The position numbers and the translations under genes were made by a program. A stretch of DNA of 64,000 nucleotides from Blastococcus sp. CT_GayMR20 (lineage in GTDB: Bacteria > Actinomycetota > Actinomycetes > Mycobacteriales > Geodermatophilaceae), in NCBI RefSeq assembly GCF_004570345.1, contig NZ_SPQM01000001.1:55322-119321 (forward strand), read 5' to 3'. Under the pieces are notes generated by a model that was not told the DNA's origin, did not search any database, and was given only the letters and a program-made list of their open reading frames with translations. Positions 49,524-58,099 of this stretch are shown piece after piece. Each line of letters begins with the position of its first letter. Positions within the stretch are counted from its first letter, which is position 1.

Positions 49524-51800
49524 CTAGAGGCGGGTCAGTGCCAGGAGCGCGATGTCGTCGGCGCGGTGGGTCCCGGTCATGTCGGCGAGCAGGCGGTCGC
49601 ACAGCTCGTCCGGGTCCGACGTGCCCGCTCCGGCCGCCGCGGCCAGGAGGTGGGCCAGGCCCTCGTCGATGTCGGCCGACCGGCTCTCGACCAGCCCGTC
49701 GGTGTAGAGCACCAGCGTCGCGCCGACCGGCACCACACCCGCCCATTCCAGTGCTGGCGCCGGGGCCGGGGGGGCGCCGAGCATCCGGCTCGGTGTCACC
49801 GGCAGGAACTCGGCGTGGCCATCGGTGAGCAGCAGCGGCGGCAGGTGCCCGGCCGACGCCACCCGCAGCTGCCCGGTCGCCGGATCGAGCGTGGCGAACA
49901 GAGCGGTGGCCATGCGTTGCAGCCCGAGCAGCGACCACGAGGCCTGCAGGCGGTCGATCATCGAGCTGGGCGACGGGCGGTCGGCCAGCAGCGCCCGGTA
50001 GACGCTGTTCAGCTGTCCCATCGTGGCCGCCGCGGTGATGTCGTGGCCGACGACGTCGCCGACCGCCAGGGCGACGTGGGCGTTCGGCAACTCCACCACG
50101 TCGTAGAAGTCGCCGCCCACCTCGACGCCGTAGCTCGCCGCCAGGTACCGGACCGCGGTCGCGATCCCGGTGAGCGCCGGGGGCGCCGGCGGGAGCAGGT
50201 TGGCCTGGAGCGTGTGCGAGGTGCGGACGTCGGTCTCGTAGCGCTGCGCCTTCGCCACCACCAGCGACACCTGCAGACCCAGCTGCTCGGCCACCTCCAC
50301 GTCCGCCGCGGTGAAGCCGCCTCGCTGCCGGTCCGCGCACAGGGTCAGCACCCCGAGCCGCCGTCCGTCGGCGACCAGCGGCACCGCGACGATGCTCACC
50401 AGGTCCAGCGCCAGGACCACCTCGGCCTGCCGTTCGTCGAGAGCGGTCTCCCGGATGAAGTCCTCCGGCACGGAGCGCATCCACCGGGTGCCGCCCTCCC
50501 GCACCGCCTGGATGCTCGGGTGCTGCTCCCGCCCGCCGCCGCCCAGGTGCCGCTCCCGCAGCTCGTCGGCCATCGGCTGCATCGCGGGATCCCGGTGCCG
50601 GACCGTGGCACGGGTGAGCCCCTGCTCCGTGGCCAGGTCGATGACGCAGAGGTCGGCCAGCTTCCGGACGGCGAGGTCGCCCAGCCGCTCCACCGTCTCG
50701 GGGACGTCCGCCGCACCCGCCAGCAGTCGGGCCGCCTCCAGCAGGAAGGCCGCCCGCTCCGCCTGCCGCGCCGTCTCCTCGTGCAGCCGCGCGCGCTCCA
50801 GCGCCTGCCCGGCCTGCCGGCCCAGTGTCCAGAGCAGGTCGACGTCGGCCGGCGTGGGCGAGCCGGCGTCGTCGGGCTCCTCGAGGCTGATCAGGTCGCC
50901 GGGGACGCCGAGTCCCAGGAGCAGCACGCCGAGCCGCCGGCTGTCGGCCGTCACCGGCACCGTGACCAGGCCCGCCAGCCCGTCGGCCTCCATCGCGGCG
51001 GCCACCCCCGGCTGCCTCGCCCTGAGCCGGTCATCGAGCGGCACGGAGCGCACCCCCTGCTCCAGTTCCAGCGTCAGCTGGCTCGCGGCGGCGAGCTGGA
51101 GTTCCGCCAGCAGGTCCGGAGCCAGCCCGTCGGCGTCCGCGACGCGGAGGGTCGGCATGGCGTCCGGACCGTCATGCGGGTCCTCCACGAGCACCAGCGC
51201 CGCGCCCCGGGCGCGGATCGCTTCGCGTCCGTGCTGCACGATCACCGCCGCGACGCCGCGCACCGAGGTCGCCGCAGCGAGGTCGGACACGACCCTCTGC
51301 ACGATGCTGGACCGGGCCTCGGACTCCTCCGCCGCCCGCTGCGCCGCGAGCAGCTCGCGCTCGTACCGGCGCCGCGCCGTCGCCTCGAAGAGCGTCGCCC
51401 GCACGAGGAGCGGGGCGCCGGACTCGTCGCGCAGCTCGACGGCGTTGAGCAGGCACGGCAGCAGGGACCCGTCCACGCGGACGACGTCGAGGGCGATCTC
51501 CCGGACCGCTCCCTGCATGCGCAGCAGCGGCGACAGGTGCGTCTCGTGGAAGACCTGGCCGCCGATGCTGAGCAGGTCCTGGAACCGCGATCCGATCAGG
51601 TCGTCGGCCGCCCGGCCGGTCCAGGCGCAGAACGTCCGGTTGACCTTGACGATCCGGCCGTCGGGCAGCGTCGACAGGTAGCCCATCGGTGCGTTCTCGT
51701 AGAGGTCGGCCGGGTCCTCCTCGAGCAGCCGGCCGAGCTGCGCGCGGGGGTCGCTCCCGGGGTTGCCGACTGGGTCCATACCGCCGTCCCCTGTGCTCAT
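49524..51800 (-). CDS. PAS-GAF-GAF-PP2C serine phosphatase (RsbP/RsbU-like)
   Basis: 758 residues from the ATG at 51800 (ATGA overlap with the hydrolase stop). Order: PAS domain about 35-150 (MGYLSTLPDGRIVKVNRTFC), GAF about 165-330, second GAF about 345-500, SpoIIE/PP2C domain about 520-758. Mn-binding acids lie in GGDFYDVVEL, AVGDVVGHD, LYTDGLVESRSADID and HRADDIALLAL. Such phosphatases dephosphorylate anti-anti-sigma factors to release a general-stress sigma factor. The coupled RsbQ-like gene indicates an energy- or ligand-sensing input. No anti-sigma genes are in the window. Confidence 0.92.
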   Translation of the reverse strand: MSTGDGGMDPVGNPGSDPRAQLGRLLEEDPADLYENAPMGYLSTLPDGRIVKVNRTFCAWTGRAADDLIGSRFQDLLSIGGQVFHETHLSPLLRMQGAVREIALDVVRVDGSLLPCLLNAVELRDESGAPLLVRATLFEATARRRYERELLAAQRAAEESEARSSIVQRVVSDLAAATSVRGVAAVIVQHGREAIRARGAALVLVEDPHDGPDAMPTLRVADADGLAPDLLAELQLAAASQLTLELEQGVRSVPLDDRLRARQPGVAAAMEADGLAGLVTVPVTADSRRLGVLLLGLGVPGDLISLEEPDDAGSPTPADVDLLWTLGRQAGQALERARLHEETARQAERAAFLLEAARLLAGAADVPETVERLGDLAVRKLADLCVIDLATEQGLTRATVRHRDPAMQPMADELRERHLGGGGREQHPSIQAVREGGTRWMRSVPEDFIRETALDERQAEVVLALDLVSIVAVPLVADGRRLGVLTLCADRQRGGFTAADVEVAEQLGLQVSLVVAKAQRYETDVRTSHTLQANLLPPAPPALTGIATAVRYLAASYGVEVGGDFYDVVELPNAHVALAVGDVVGHDITAAATMGQLNSVYRALLADRPSPSSMIDRLQASWSLLGLQRMATALFATLDPATGQLRVASAGHLPPLLLTDGHAEFLPVTPSRMLGAPPAPAPALEWAGVVPVGATLVLYTDGLVESRSADIDEGLAHLLAAAAGAGTSDPDELCDRLLADMTGTHRADDIALLALTRL

Positions 51801-52597
51801 CCCGTCAGGAAGGCGCGGATCGCTGCCGTGGTCTCCTCCGGAGCGCTCAGGTGGGGGACGTGGCCCGTCGCCTCCAGCTGGGTGAACACGCTGTCCGGCA
51901 CGTGCTCGGCCACGAACCGGCCCACGACTTCCGGGGCGATCGCGTCCTCGCTGCACTGCAGGACGAGGGTGGGGACGGAGACCGTGGGCAGGTCGACGCG
52001 GTTGTCCGACAGGAACGTCACACGGGCGAACTGCGCGGCGATCCCTGGGTCGGTGCGGCAGAAGCTGTTGGTCAGCTCGTCGGCCAGCTCGGGGTGCTCG
52101 GGATTGCCCATGATCACCGGTGCCATCTGGGCGGACCAGCCGAGGTGGTTGGCGTCGAGGGCGTCGAGCAGCCCGGCGATGTCGGTGCGGCTGAAGCCCC
52201 CGACGTAGTCGCCGTCGTCGACGTAACGCGGATTGGGGCCGACCATGACCAGCGCCCCGAACAGCTCCGGTGCCCGCTGGCAGGCCAGCACGCCGATCAT
52301 GGCGCTGACCGAGTGCCCGACCAGGACGACGTCGGTGAGCTCGAGCTCCCGGCAGACCTCGACGATGTCCTCGGCGTAGCCGCGCAGGGAGTTGTACTTC
52401 TCGGGGTCGTAGGCGCTGAGGTCGGACCTGCCGGACCCCACCAGGTCGAGGAGGACGACGCGGTGGTCGACCTCGAAATCGGGCGCGACGAACCGCCACA
52501 TCGCCTGGTCGCAGCCGAAGCCGTGCACGAAGAGCATCGGCCGGCCTTCGGCGACCCCGCTGACGCGGACGGCGTTCCGCGCGACGACGTTTCCCAC
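51797..52597 (-). CDS. rsbQ: RsbQ-like alpha/beta hydrolase
   Basis: 266 residues from a GTG start. Catalytic triad Ser96 (VGHSVSAMIG), Asp218 (LQCSEDAIAP) and His246 (TGHVPHLSAP): nearly the numbering of Bacillus RsbQ (Ser96, Asp219, His247, from memory), with the same GHSVSAMIG motif. RsbQ works with the PAS phosphatase RsbP in the energy-stress branch and is related to plant KAI2/D14 receptors. Here its stop overlaps the start of a PAS-GAF-GAF-PP2C phosphatase, reproducing the RsbQ-RsbP pairing in an actinobacterium. Ligand unknown. Confidence 0.88.
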   Translation of the reverse strand: MGNVVARNAVRVSGVAEGRPMLFVHGFGCDQAMWRFVAPDFEVDHRVVLLDLVGSGRSDLSAYDPEKYNSLRGYAEDIVEVCRELELTDVVLVGHSVSAMIGVLACQRAPELFGALVMVGPNPRYVDDGDYVGGFSRTDIAGLLDALDANHLGWSAQMAPVIMGNPEHPELADELTNSFCRTDPGIAAQFARVTFLSDNRVDLPTVSVPTLVLQCSEDAIAPEVVGRFVAEHVPDSVFTQLEATGHVPHLSAPEETTAAIRAFLTG

Positions 52598-52845
52598 CCG
52601 ACGACCCTATGGGACGGACGTGCAGCGCGGTGCCGCACCTCCGGGTCACAGCGAGAGGGTTCCGTGACAGGCCGGAAGGACGCGCCGCGAGCGTGCCGTG
52701 GACCCCTCCCCGACCCTCGGGGCCGCGGCCGGAATCCCCTGTCGCACGGGGCCCCCTGGCCCTACCCTCCCCCGCATCCGCTCCGGCAGGACCGCCGGCG
52801 CTGCGCTCCGTCGTTGAAGTGCTGACCGTCGAACGAGGTGTCCGC

Positions 52846-53619
52846 ATGACCGCTGCCGCGGTCCGACCGACCACGTCGATCCCCGCTCCCCGCACCGCCG
52901 GGGACGACTCCGTGCCGCCGAGCGCTGGCCACCGCCGCCGGGATCCCGCCGCCTGCCGCGCCGTGGCCTACCAGCGCGTGCTGCACCAGCTGGTGCGCCG
53001 CGAACTGCGGCTGCTCGCCGACCTCGCGACCTGGGCGCCGGCGGACGAGGCCGAGCGGACCGTCACGCTGACCCGGCACTCCGAGCTGATCAGCCGGGTC
53101 CTGCTGCACCACCACTCCGTCGAGCGGGAGGCCGTCTGGCCGGCGCTGCTGCGCGCAGTCCCGGCCGACGAGGCCGCCGGGGCCCGGCAGCTGCTCGACG
53201 CGTGGACGGCGAGCTGCGCGCGGATCGACCACATGCTGCGGGACGTCGCGACCGCCGCCCGCCAGTGGCAGGTCGTCGGCTCGTGCCACGCCCGCGACGC
53301 CTTCGCGATGGCCTGCCGTGCGGTGGCCGACGCGGTCGACGAGCAGACCGCCGAGGAGGAGCGCACGCTCCTGCCGATGCTCGCGGAGCACTTCCGCGCG
53401 GAGGACTGGACGGCCATCGCGCACTCGTCGCACTGCCGGCTCACCGCGCGCGAGCAGCTGCTGGTGCTGGGGTTGGCGCTGGAGGACTCCTCCGCCGGGG
53501 ACCGTGCCCGGCTGCTCGAGGGGCTGCCCCGCTCGGCCCGGATGGCCTGGCGGGTGAACGGCGGCCGGTACTACCGCTCGGCAGTCGTGAGGCTGCGCGG
53601 CGCGCCGCCGGCCGCCTGA
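52846..53619 (+). CDS. Hemerythrin-like (HHE) domain protein
   Basis: 257 residues from the ATG at 52846 (ACGAGG upstream). Four-helix HHE pattern: HSELISRVLLHHHSVEREAV, ARIDHMLRDVAT, and DEQTAEEERTLLPMLAEHF, which would bind a di-iron centre. The C-terminal extension is Arg-rich. May sense or buffer oxygen or NO; placed next to the stress-phosphatase pair. The 248-bp gap before it has no clear gene; it is GC-rich with runs of C, and I see no convincing promoter. Confidence 0.8.
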   Translation: MTAAAVRPTTSIPAPRTAGDDSVPPSAGHRRRDPAACRAVAYQRVLHQLVRRELRLLADLATWAPADEAERTVTLTRHSELISRVLLHHHSVEREAVWPALLRAVPADEAAGARQLLDAWTASCARIDHMLRDVATAARQWQVVGSCHARDAFAMACRAVADAVDEQTAEEERTLLPMLAEHFRAEDWTAIAHSSHCRLTAREQLLVLGLALEDSSAGDRARLLEGLPRSARMAWRVNGGRYYRSAVVRLRGAPPAA

Positions 53620-53626
53620 GCCGGCC

Positions 53627-53734
53627 TCAGTAGCGGGACGTCCCGCAGTCCTTGCACCGCTTGCGGACGGCGGCGGTCTCGCCCTGGCAGTTGTCGCAGA
53701 CCCATGTGGTCCGCTCCTTGGTGCTCGTGCTCAT
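53627..53734 (-). CDS. 35-residue zinc-ribbon protein
   Basis: MSTSTKERTTWVCDNCQGET and 15 more residues, with Cys13, Cys16, Cys27 and Cys30 as two CxxC knuckles. A clear GAGGGGAGAG ribosome site precedes the ATG. The gene ends 7 bp from the convergent hemerythrin-like gene. It is too short to be called by length alone, but the paired knuckles and ribosome site support it. Probably binds Zn; role unknown. Confidence 0.75.
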   Translation of the reverse strand: MSTSTKERTTWVCDNCQGETAAVRKRCKDCGTSRY

Positions 53735-53866
53735 GTCGCTCTCCCCTCGTCCCGGGCTCACCGAGAACGGTAGGAGCCGCATGTATCCGCGAGGTGTCCC
53801 CGGAGTTGCGCTTGCCCGTCGACGAATGAGCGATGACTTCCCGGCGTCCGGGTGGTTCCATCCCCT

Positions 53867-54538
53867 GTGACGACATTCGTGCTCATCCCCGGCGCCGGCG
53901 GGCAGGCCTGGTACTGGCACCGCCTGGTGGCGGAGCTGGAGCGCCGCGGCCACACGGCGGTGGCGGTCGACCTCCCCTCGCACGACGAGTCCGCCGGCCT
54001 GGCCGCCTACACCGACACCGTGGTGGCGGCGGTCGACGGCCGGGCGCCGGTGGTCGTGGTGGCGCAGTCGATGGGCGGCCTCATCGCGCCGCTGCTCTGC
54101 GCCCGCGTCCCCGTCGAGCGCCTGGTGCTGGTCAACCCGATGATCCCGCGGGCAGGTGAGACCGGCGGCGAGTGGTGGACGGTCACCGGACACGCCCGCG
54201 CGATCGCCGAACACGCCGAGCGCGACGGCCTGAGCGGGGACCCCGGGGACCAGGAGACGTACTTCTTCCACGACGTCCCCGCCGAGGTGGTGGCCGCCGC
54301 GTTCGAGCAGCCGTTCGCGCAGTCGGGGCGCCCCTTCGAGGACCCGTGGCCGCTGGAGCGCTGGCCCGACGTCCCGACCTCCGTGGTCAGCGGCCGCGAC
54401 GACCGGTTCTTCCCGGCCGGCTTCGTGCGGCGGCTGGCCGCCGAGCGCCTGGGCCGCACCGTCGACGAGATCCCGGGCGGGCACCTCGTGGCCCTGAGCC
54501 GACCCGTCGAGCTGGCCGACTACCTGACGTCGAGGTAG
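53867..54538 (+). CDS. Alpha/beta hydrolase
   Basis: About 223 residues from the GTG at 53867; a GTG five codons earlier is equally possible. VLIPGAGGQAWYWHRLVAEL opening, nucleophile Ser in VVAQSMGGLIAP (AxSxG, where Gly is replaced by Ala at the first position, as in MES/hydroxynitrile lyase-like esterases), acid in VSGRDDRFFP and His in IPGGHLVALSRP. Esterase of unknown substrate. Its 3' end overlaps the convergent membrane protein by 19 bp. Confidence 0.83.
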   Translation: MTTFVLIPGAGGQAWYWHRLVAELERRGHTAVAVDLPSHDESAGLAAYTDTVVAAVDGRAPVVVVAQSMGGLIAPLLCARVPVERLVLVNPMIPRAGETGGEWWTVTGHARAIAEHAERDGLSGDPGDQETYFFHDVPAEVVAAAFEQPFAQSGRPFEDPWPLERWPDVPTSVVSGRDDRFFPAGFVRRLAAERLGRTVDEIPGGHLVALSRPVELADYLTSR

Positions 54539-54822
54539 GCCACACCGCCGTCGAGGTCGATCCGGCCGTACGGCGGGGCACCGTCGTCGACGTCGTCGCG
54601 GGTCATCTCCCGCACCCGCCGCTGCTCCAGGTCGACCGCCTTGCCGGGGAACAGCGCGGCGGAGAAGACGTCCATCCCCCCGGCCGACAGCGCGTGCCGC
54701 TCCCGCCGGTGCAGGGGACTCCGGCGACCGTGTCGCGACCAGGCATGCTCGGCGACGGCCAGGACGACGAGGAGAATGGCCAGACCCGGCAGGACCATCG
54801 CGAACAGGACGCCTGCGGCCAT
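54520..54822 (-). CDS. Small membrane protein (DUF6191-like)
   Basis: About 100 residues from the ATG at 54822; the frame opens at 54849. One N-terminal transmembrane segment (VLFAMVLPGLAILLVVLAVA), a basic loop, then MDVFSAALFPGKAVDLEQRR and a C-terminal DDGAPPYGRIDLDGGVAYL typical, as I recall, of actinobacterial DUF6191 proteins. Function unknown. Confidence 0.65.
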   Translation of the reverse strand: MAAGVLFAMVLPGLAILLVVLAVAEHAWSRHGRRSPLHRRERHALSAGGMDVFSAALFPGKAVDLEQRRVREMTRDDVDDGAPPYGRIDLDGGVAYLDVR

Positions 54823-54864
54823 GCCCCACGGTAGCGGTGCACCGAGCAACGGAGAGAGATCAGT

Positions 54865-57174
54865 TTGTCTTCAGCACGACCCGCTCCGCGCGACGACGAC
54901 GACGAGCTGGCGGCGGAGCAGGGGTACGTGACGGGACTGCACCGCCGCCTGGACGACGTCCGCGCGCGGGCCGCCGCCCGGCTCGCCGAGGCGCTCGGGA
55001 CCAGGGCGCACAACCCGCAGTCGGTCGGCGAGCGGGAGGCCGCGGTCCAGCTCTACAGCGAGCGGCTGGTCGCTCTCGACGCCGCGGAGAGCGGCCTGTG
55101 CTTCGGCCGGCTGGACCGCCGGGACGCCGACGTGCCGCGGTACGTGGGCCGGATCGGGCTGCCCGCCGACGACGGCGTCGAGGAACCGCTGCTGATCGAC
55201 TGGCGGGCACCGGCGGCGCAGCCGTTCTACACCGCCACCCCGCTGCACGACCTCGGCGTCCGCCGCCGCCGGCACATCCGCACCCGCGGCCGGACCGTCG
55301 TCTCGATCACCGACGAGACCCTCGACCTCGACGACCCGGACGTCACCGACCGGTCGGGGCTGGCCGGCGAGTCCGTCCTGCTCGCCGCCCTGAACGCGAA
55401 CCGCACCGGGCGGATGACCGACATCGTCCGCACCATCCAGGCCGAGCAGGACCGCATCATCCGCGCCGACGCCCGGGGTGCCCTCGTCGTGCAGGGCGGG
55501 CCGGGCACCGGCAAGACCGCCGTGGCGCTGCACCGGGCGGCGTACCTGCTCTACACGCACCGGGAACGGCTGGCCCGCAGCGGCCTGCTCATCGTCGGCC
55601 CGTCGCCGGCCTTCCTGCGCTACATCGCCGACGTGCTGCCCTCGCTCGGCGAGACCGGCGTGGTGCTCTCGGACGTGGGCGGACTGCGGCCGGGGCTGCA
55701 GGCCGCCGGCGTCGAGCGCCCGGAGGTGGTCGAGGTCAAGGGGCGGATCGCGATGGCCGACGTGATCGCCGCCGCCGTCCGCCGCCGCCAGGCCGTCCTC
55801 GACGCACCGGTGGAGCTGGAGCTCGACGGCACCGTGCTGCGGTTCACGAAGGCCGACGCCGCCCGGATCCGCTCCCGCGCCCGCTCGGCCTCGCGGGTGC
55901 ACAACGAGGCCCGCCCCGCGGCAGCCCGCGCGGTGATCGAACTCGTCGCCCGCAAGTACGCCGACAAGCTGGGCGAGAACGTGCTCGGCGGCGCGAACCT
56001 GCTCGAGCGGTCCGACGTCGCGGCCCTGCGCCGGGAGGTGGCCGCCGAGACCGTGGTGCACCGCCTCGTCGACCGGTTGTGGCCGCGGCTGACCGCCGAG
56101 CGGCTGGTCCGCGACCTCTTCGCCTCGGCCGAGGAACTGGCTGCGGTCACCCCGGGCTGGAGCGACGCCGACCGCGACCTGCTCCTGCGGGCGCCATCGG
56201 CACCGTGGACGCCGGCCGACGTTCCGCTGCTCGAGGAGGCCGACGAGCTGCTCGGGGAGGACGACTCCGCGCAGCGGTCGGCGGCCCGGCGGGAGCAGCA
56301 GCAGCGCCGCCGGCACGCGCAGGAGACCCTCGACCTGCTGCACGGCTCCCGGTCCACCGACAGCGAGACCGAGGAGGAGGCCGAGGAGCTGAGCGTCGGC
56401 GACCTGCTCGACGCCGAGGGTCTCGCCGAGCGGCAGGAGGTCAGCGACTTCCGGACGACGGCCGAGCGCGCGGCCGGCGATCGCACGTGGACCTACGGGC
56501 ACGTGATCGTCGACGAGGCGCAGGAGCTGTCCGCCATGGCCTGGCGGCTGCTGGTGCGCCGCTGCCCGACCCGGTCGATGACGGTGGTGGGCGACGTCGC
56601 CCAGACCGGTTCACCGGCCGGTGCCACCAGCTGGTCGGCGATGCTCGATCCGCACCTCGGCCCGAGTTGGCGGCTGGAGGAGCTCACCGTCAACTACCGC
56701 ACGCCGGCCGAGATCATGGACGTCGCCGCCGCGGTCCTGGCCGCGGGCGGCTCGTCGGCGTCCGCCGGCCGCTCGGTGCGCACGACCGGCATCCGGCCCT
56801 GGGCGCTGGGGGTGACCGACGAGACGCTGGCCGACGCCGTCGCCGACGCTGCCGCCGCCCTCGACGCCGAGGACGGCACGCTCGCCGTGCTGGTCCCCCG
56901 GTCGCGGCTCGACGCGGTGGCCGCCGCCGTCCGGGCACGGATCCCCGCCACGTCGGAGGACCTGACCTCCGGACCGGTCGTCCTGCCGCCGGAGGGCGCC
57001 AAGGGCCTGGAGTTCGACTCGGTGCTGGTGGTCGACCCGGCCGGGATCGTGGCCGGCGGCGTCCGCGGCCACAACGACCTCTACGTCGCCCTCACCCGGG
57101 CGACCCAGCGGCTCGGCGTGGTCCATCCGGGCGAACTCCTGCCGGAGCTCACCGGGCTCGAGGCCCGCGCATGA
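54865..57174 (+). CDS. helD: HelD-type UvrD-like helicase/RNA polymerase recycling factor
   Basis: 769 residues from a TTG after GGAGAGAG. N-terminal acidic and coiled region (residues 1-60, EQGYVTGLHRRLDDVRAR), Walker A GGPGTGKTAVALHR near 210, DEAQELSAMAWRLL near 550, NYRTPAEIMD near 612, GAKGLEFDSVLVVD near 710, and VALTRATQRL near the end. HelD proteins enter RNA polymerase channels and use ATP to release stalled or idle polymerase; actinobacterial members are linked to rifampicin tolerance (established knowledge). Single gene closed by the hairpin at 57177. Confidence 0.92.
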   Translation: MSSARPAPRDDDDELAAEQGYVTGLHRRLDDVRARAAARLAEALGTRAHNPQSVGEREAAVQLYSERLVALDAAESGLCFGRLDRRDADVPRYVGRIGLPADDGVEEPLLIDWRAPAAQPFYTATPLHDLGVRRRRHIRTRGRTVVSITDETLDLDDPDVTDRSGLAGESVLLAALNANRTGRMTDIVRTIQAEQDRIIRADARGALVVQGGPGTGKTAVALHRAAYLLYTHRERLARSGLLIVGPSPAFLRYIADVLPSLGETGVVLSDVGGLRPGLQAAGVERPEVVEVKGRIAMADVIAAAVRRRQAVLDAPVELELDGTVLRFTKADAARIRSRARSASRVHNEARPAAARAVIELVARKYADKLGENVLGGANLLERSDVAALRREVAAETVVHRLVDRLWPRLTAERLVRDLFASAEELAAVTPGWSDADRDLLLRAPSAPWTPADVPLLEEADELLGEDDSAQRSAARREQQQRRRHAQETLDLLHGSRSTDSETEEEAEELSVGDLLDAEGLAERQEVSDFRTTAERAAGDRTWTYGHVIVDEAQELSAMAWRLLVRRCPTRSMTVVGDVAQTGSPAGATSWSAMLDPHLGPSWRLEELTVNYRTPAEIMDVAAAVLAAGGSSASAGRSVRTTGIRPWALGVTDETLADAVADAAAALDAEDGTLAVLVPRSRLDAVAAAVRARIPATSEDLTSGPVVLPPEGAKGLEFDSVLVVDPAGIVAGGVRGHNDLYVALTRATQRLGVVHPGELLPELTGLEARA

Positions 57175-57176
57175 CA

Positions 57177-57212
57177 GGAGGGCCCGGCAGCGAGTTCGCT
57201 GCCGGACCCTCC
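57177..57212. terminator. Strong bidirectional terminator hairpin
   Basis: A 17-bp stem with one mismatch and a tight loop: GGAGGGCCCGGCAGCGA at 57177-57193 pairs with 57196-57212. It lies between the convergent helD and membrane-protein genes. There is no U-run, as is common in actinobacteria. Confidence 0.85.
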
Positions 57213-57228
57213 CGGTGCTGCGTAGGGA

Positions 57229-57918
57229 TCACAGGCGCGCCCAGATCTCGTCGCGCATCTTGTAGACGATGACGCCGGCCCACGCCATGCCGATCGCGAC
57301 CAGGCCGCTGCCGAGCGAGGGCAGCCACGCGTCACCGGAGAAGAAGGTGAACACCAGCCAGCCGACGACGCTGAGCACCAGCGGGAACACCGGGATGGCC
57401 CGGGCCCTCCAGGCGACGTACATCGCGAGGTTGATGCCCAGGGCCATGCCGATCACCGACGGGGCCGCGACGAGGCCGCCCTGGCCGTAGCTGCCGGCCA
57501 GGTCGAAGATGCGCAGCGCCTCGTCGGCGGGCAGCGCGTTGGCCAGGGCCACGTCGTAGAAGTCGACGACGACGATGCCGGACAGGCCCATGCCGAGGCC
57601 GCTGAGCACCGTTGCGACGATCGACGTCCTCGGGTTCCGCCGGCGCGCCAGGCGGATCAGCGTGAACGCCGCCGGCACCAGGAGCAGGTAGCCGAAGTGC
57701 AGGACGACGGCGGCCCACAGGATGTTCGTCCGGTGGTCCACGCCGGTCTGCAGGTACTGGGCGACCGTCTGGTTCTCGTAGGGGATCATCAGCAGGCTCG
57801 CGAAGACGAGCGTCCCCGAGGCCATCAGGGAGAGGGCGCCGCCGACCCGGCGGAAGCGGGTGTCGGGCGTGAGCTCGGTCTCCGGTGCGGCGGCCGGCAG
57901 CTCGGTCGAGGTGGTCAT
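57229..57918 (-). CDS. Six-helix membrane protein, function unknown
   Basis: 229 residues from the ATG at 57918 (AAGGACC upstream). About six hydrophobic segments, e.g. VGGALSLMASGTLVFASLLM, ILWAAVVLHFGYLLLVPAAF, GLGMGLSGIVVVDF and VLSVVGWLVFTFFSG. It resembles DUF4386-like integral membrane proteins only in general layout. Divergent from the histidine kinase gene across a 181-bp gap in which I see no distinct motif. Confidence 0.75.
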   Translation of the reverse strand: MTTSTELPAAAPETELTPDTRFRRVGGALSLMASGTLVFASLLMIPYENQTVAQYLQTGVDHRTNILWAAVVLHFGYLLLVPAAFTLIRLARRRNPRTSIVATVLSGLGMGLSGIVVVDFYDVALANALPADEALRIFDLAGSYGQGGLVAAPSVIGMALGINLAMYVAWRARAIPVFPLVLSVVGWLVFTFFSGDAWLPSLGSGLVAIGMAWAGVIVYKMRDEIWARL

Positions 57919-58099
57919 CGTTCGGTCCTTCCAGGGTGTCTGTCGTCCGGGATTCCCAGGGGGTCTGGCTCCGGGGAAGAGATTCGCCCGCCCCGCGTCC
58001 CCGATCCCAGGGACGGCCGTCCCGATCTCCCGGGCGCCCCGTCCGGGGCGGCGCTCTTTCGCTGCAGGGCTCTCCCGGATCCGGGCAGAGGCAGGCAGG

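Noticed and set aside
48396..52208. 1270-residue plus-strand open frame across the SMP-30, small-protein and phosphatase genes
   Set aside because: It runs through several well-supported genes in other frames and has no domain of its own.
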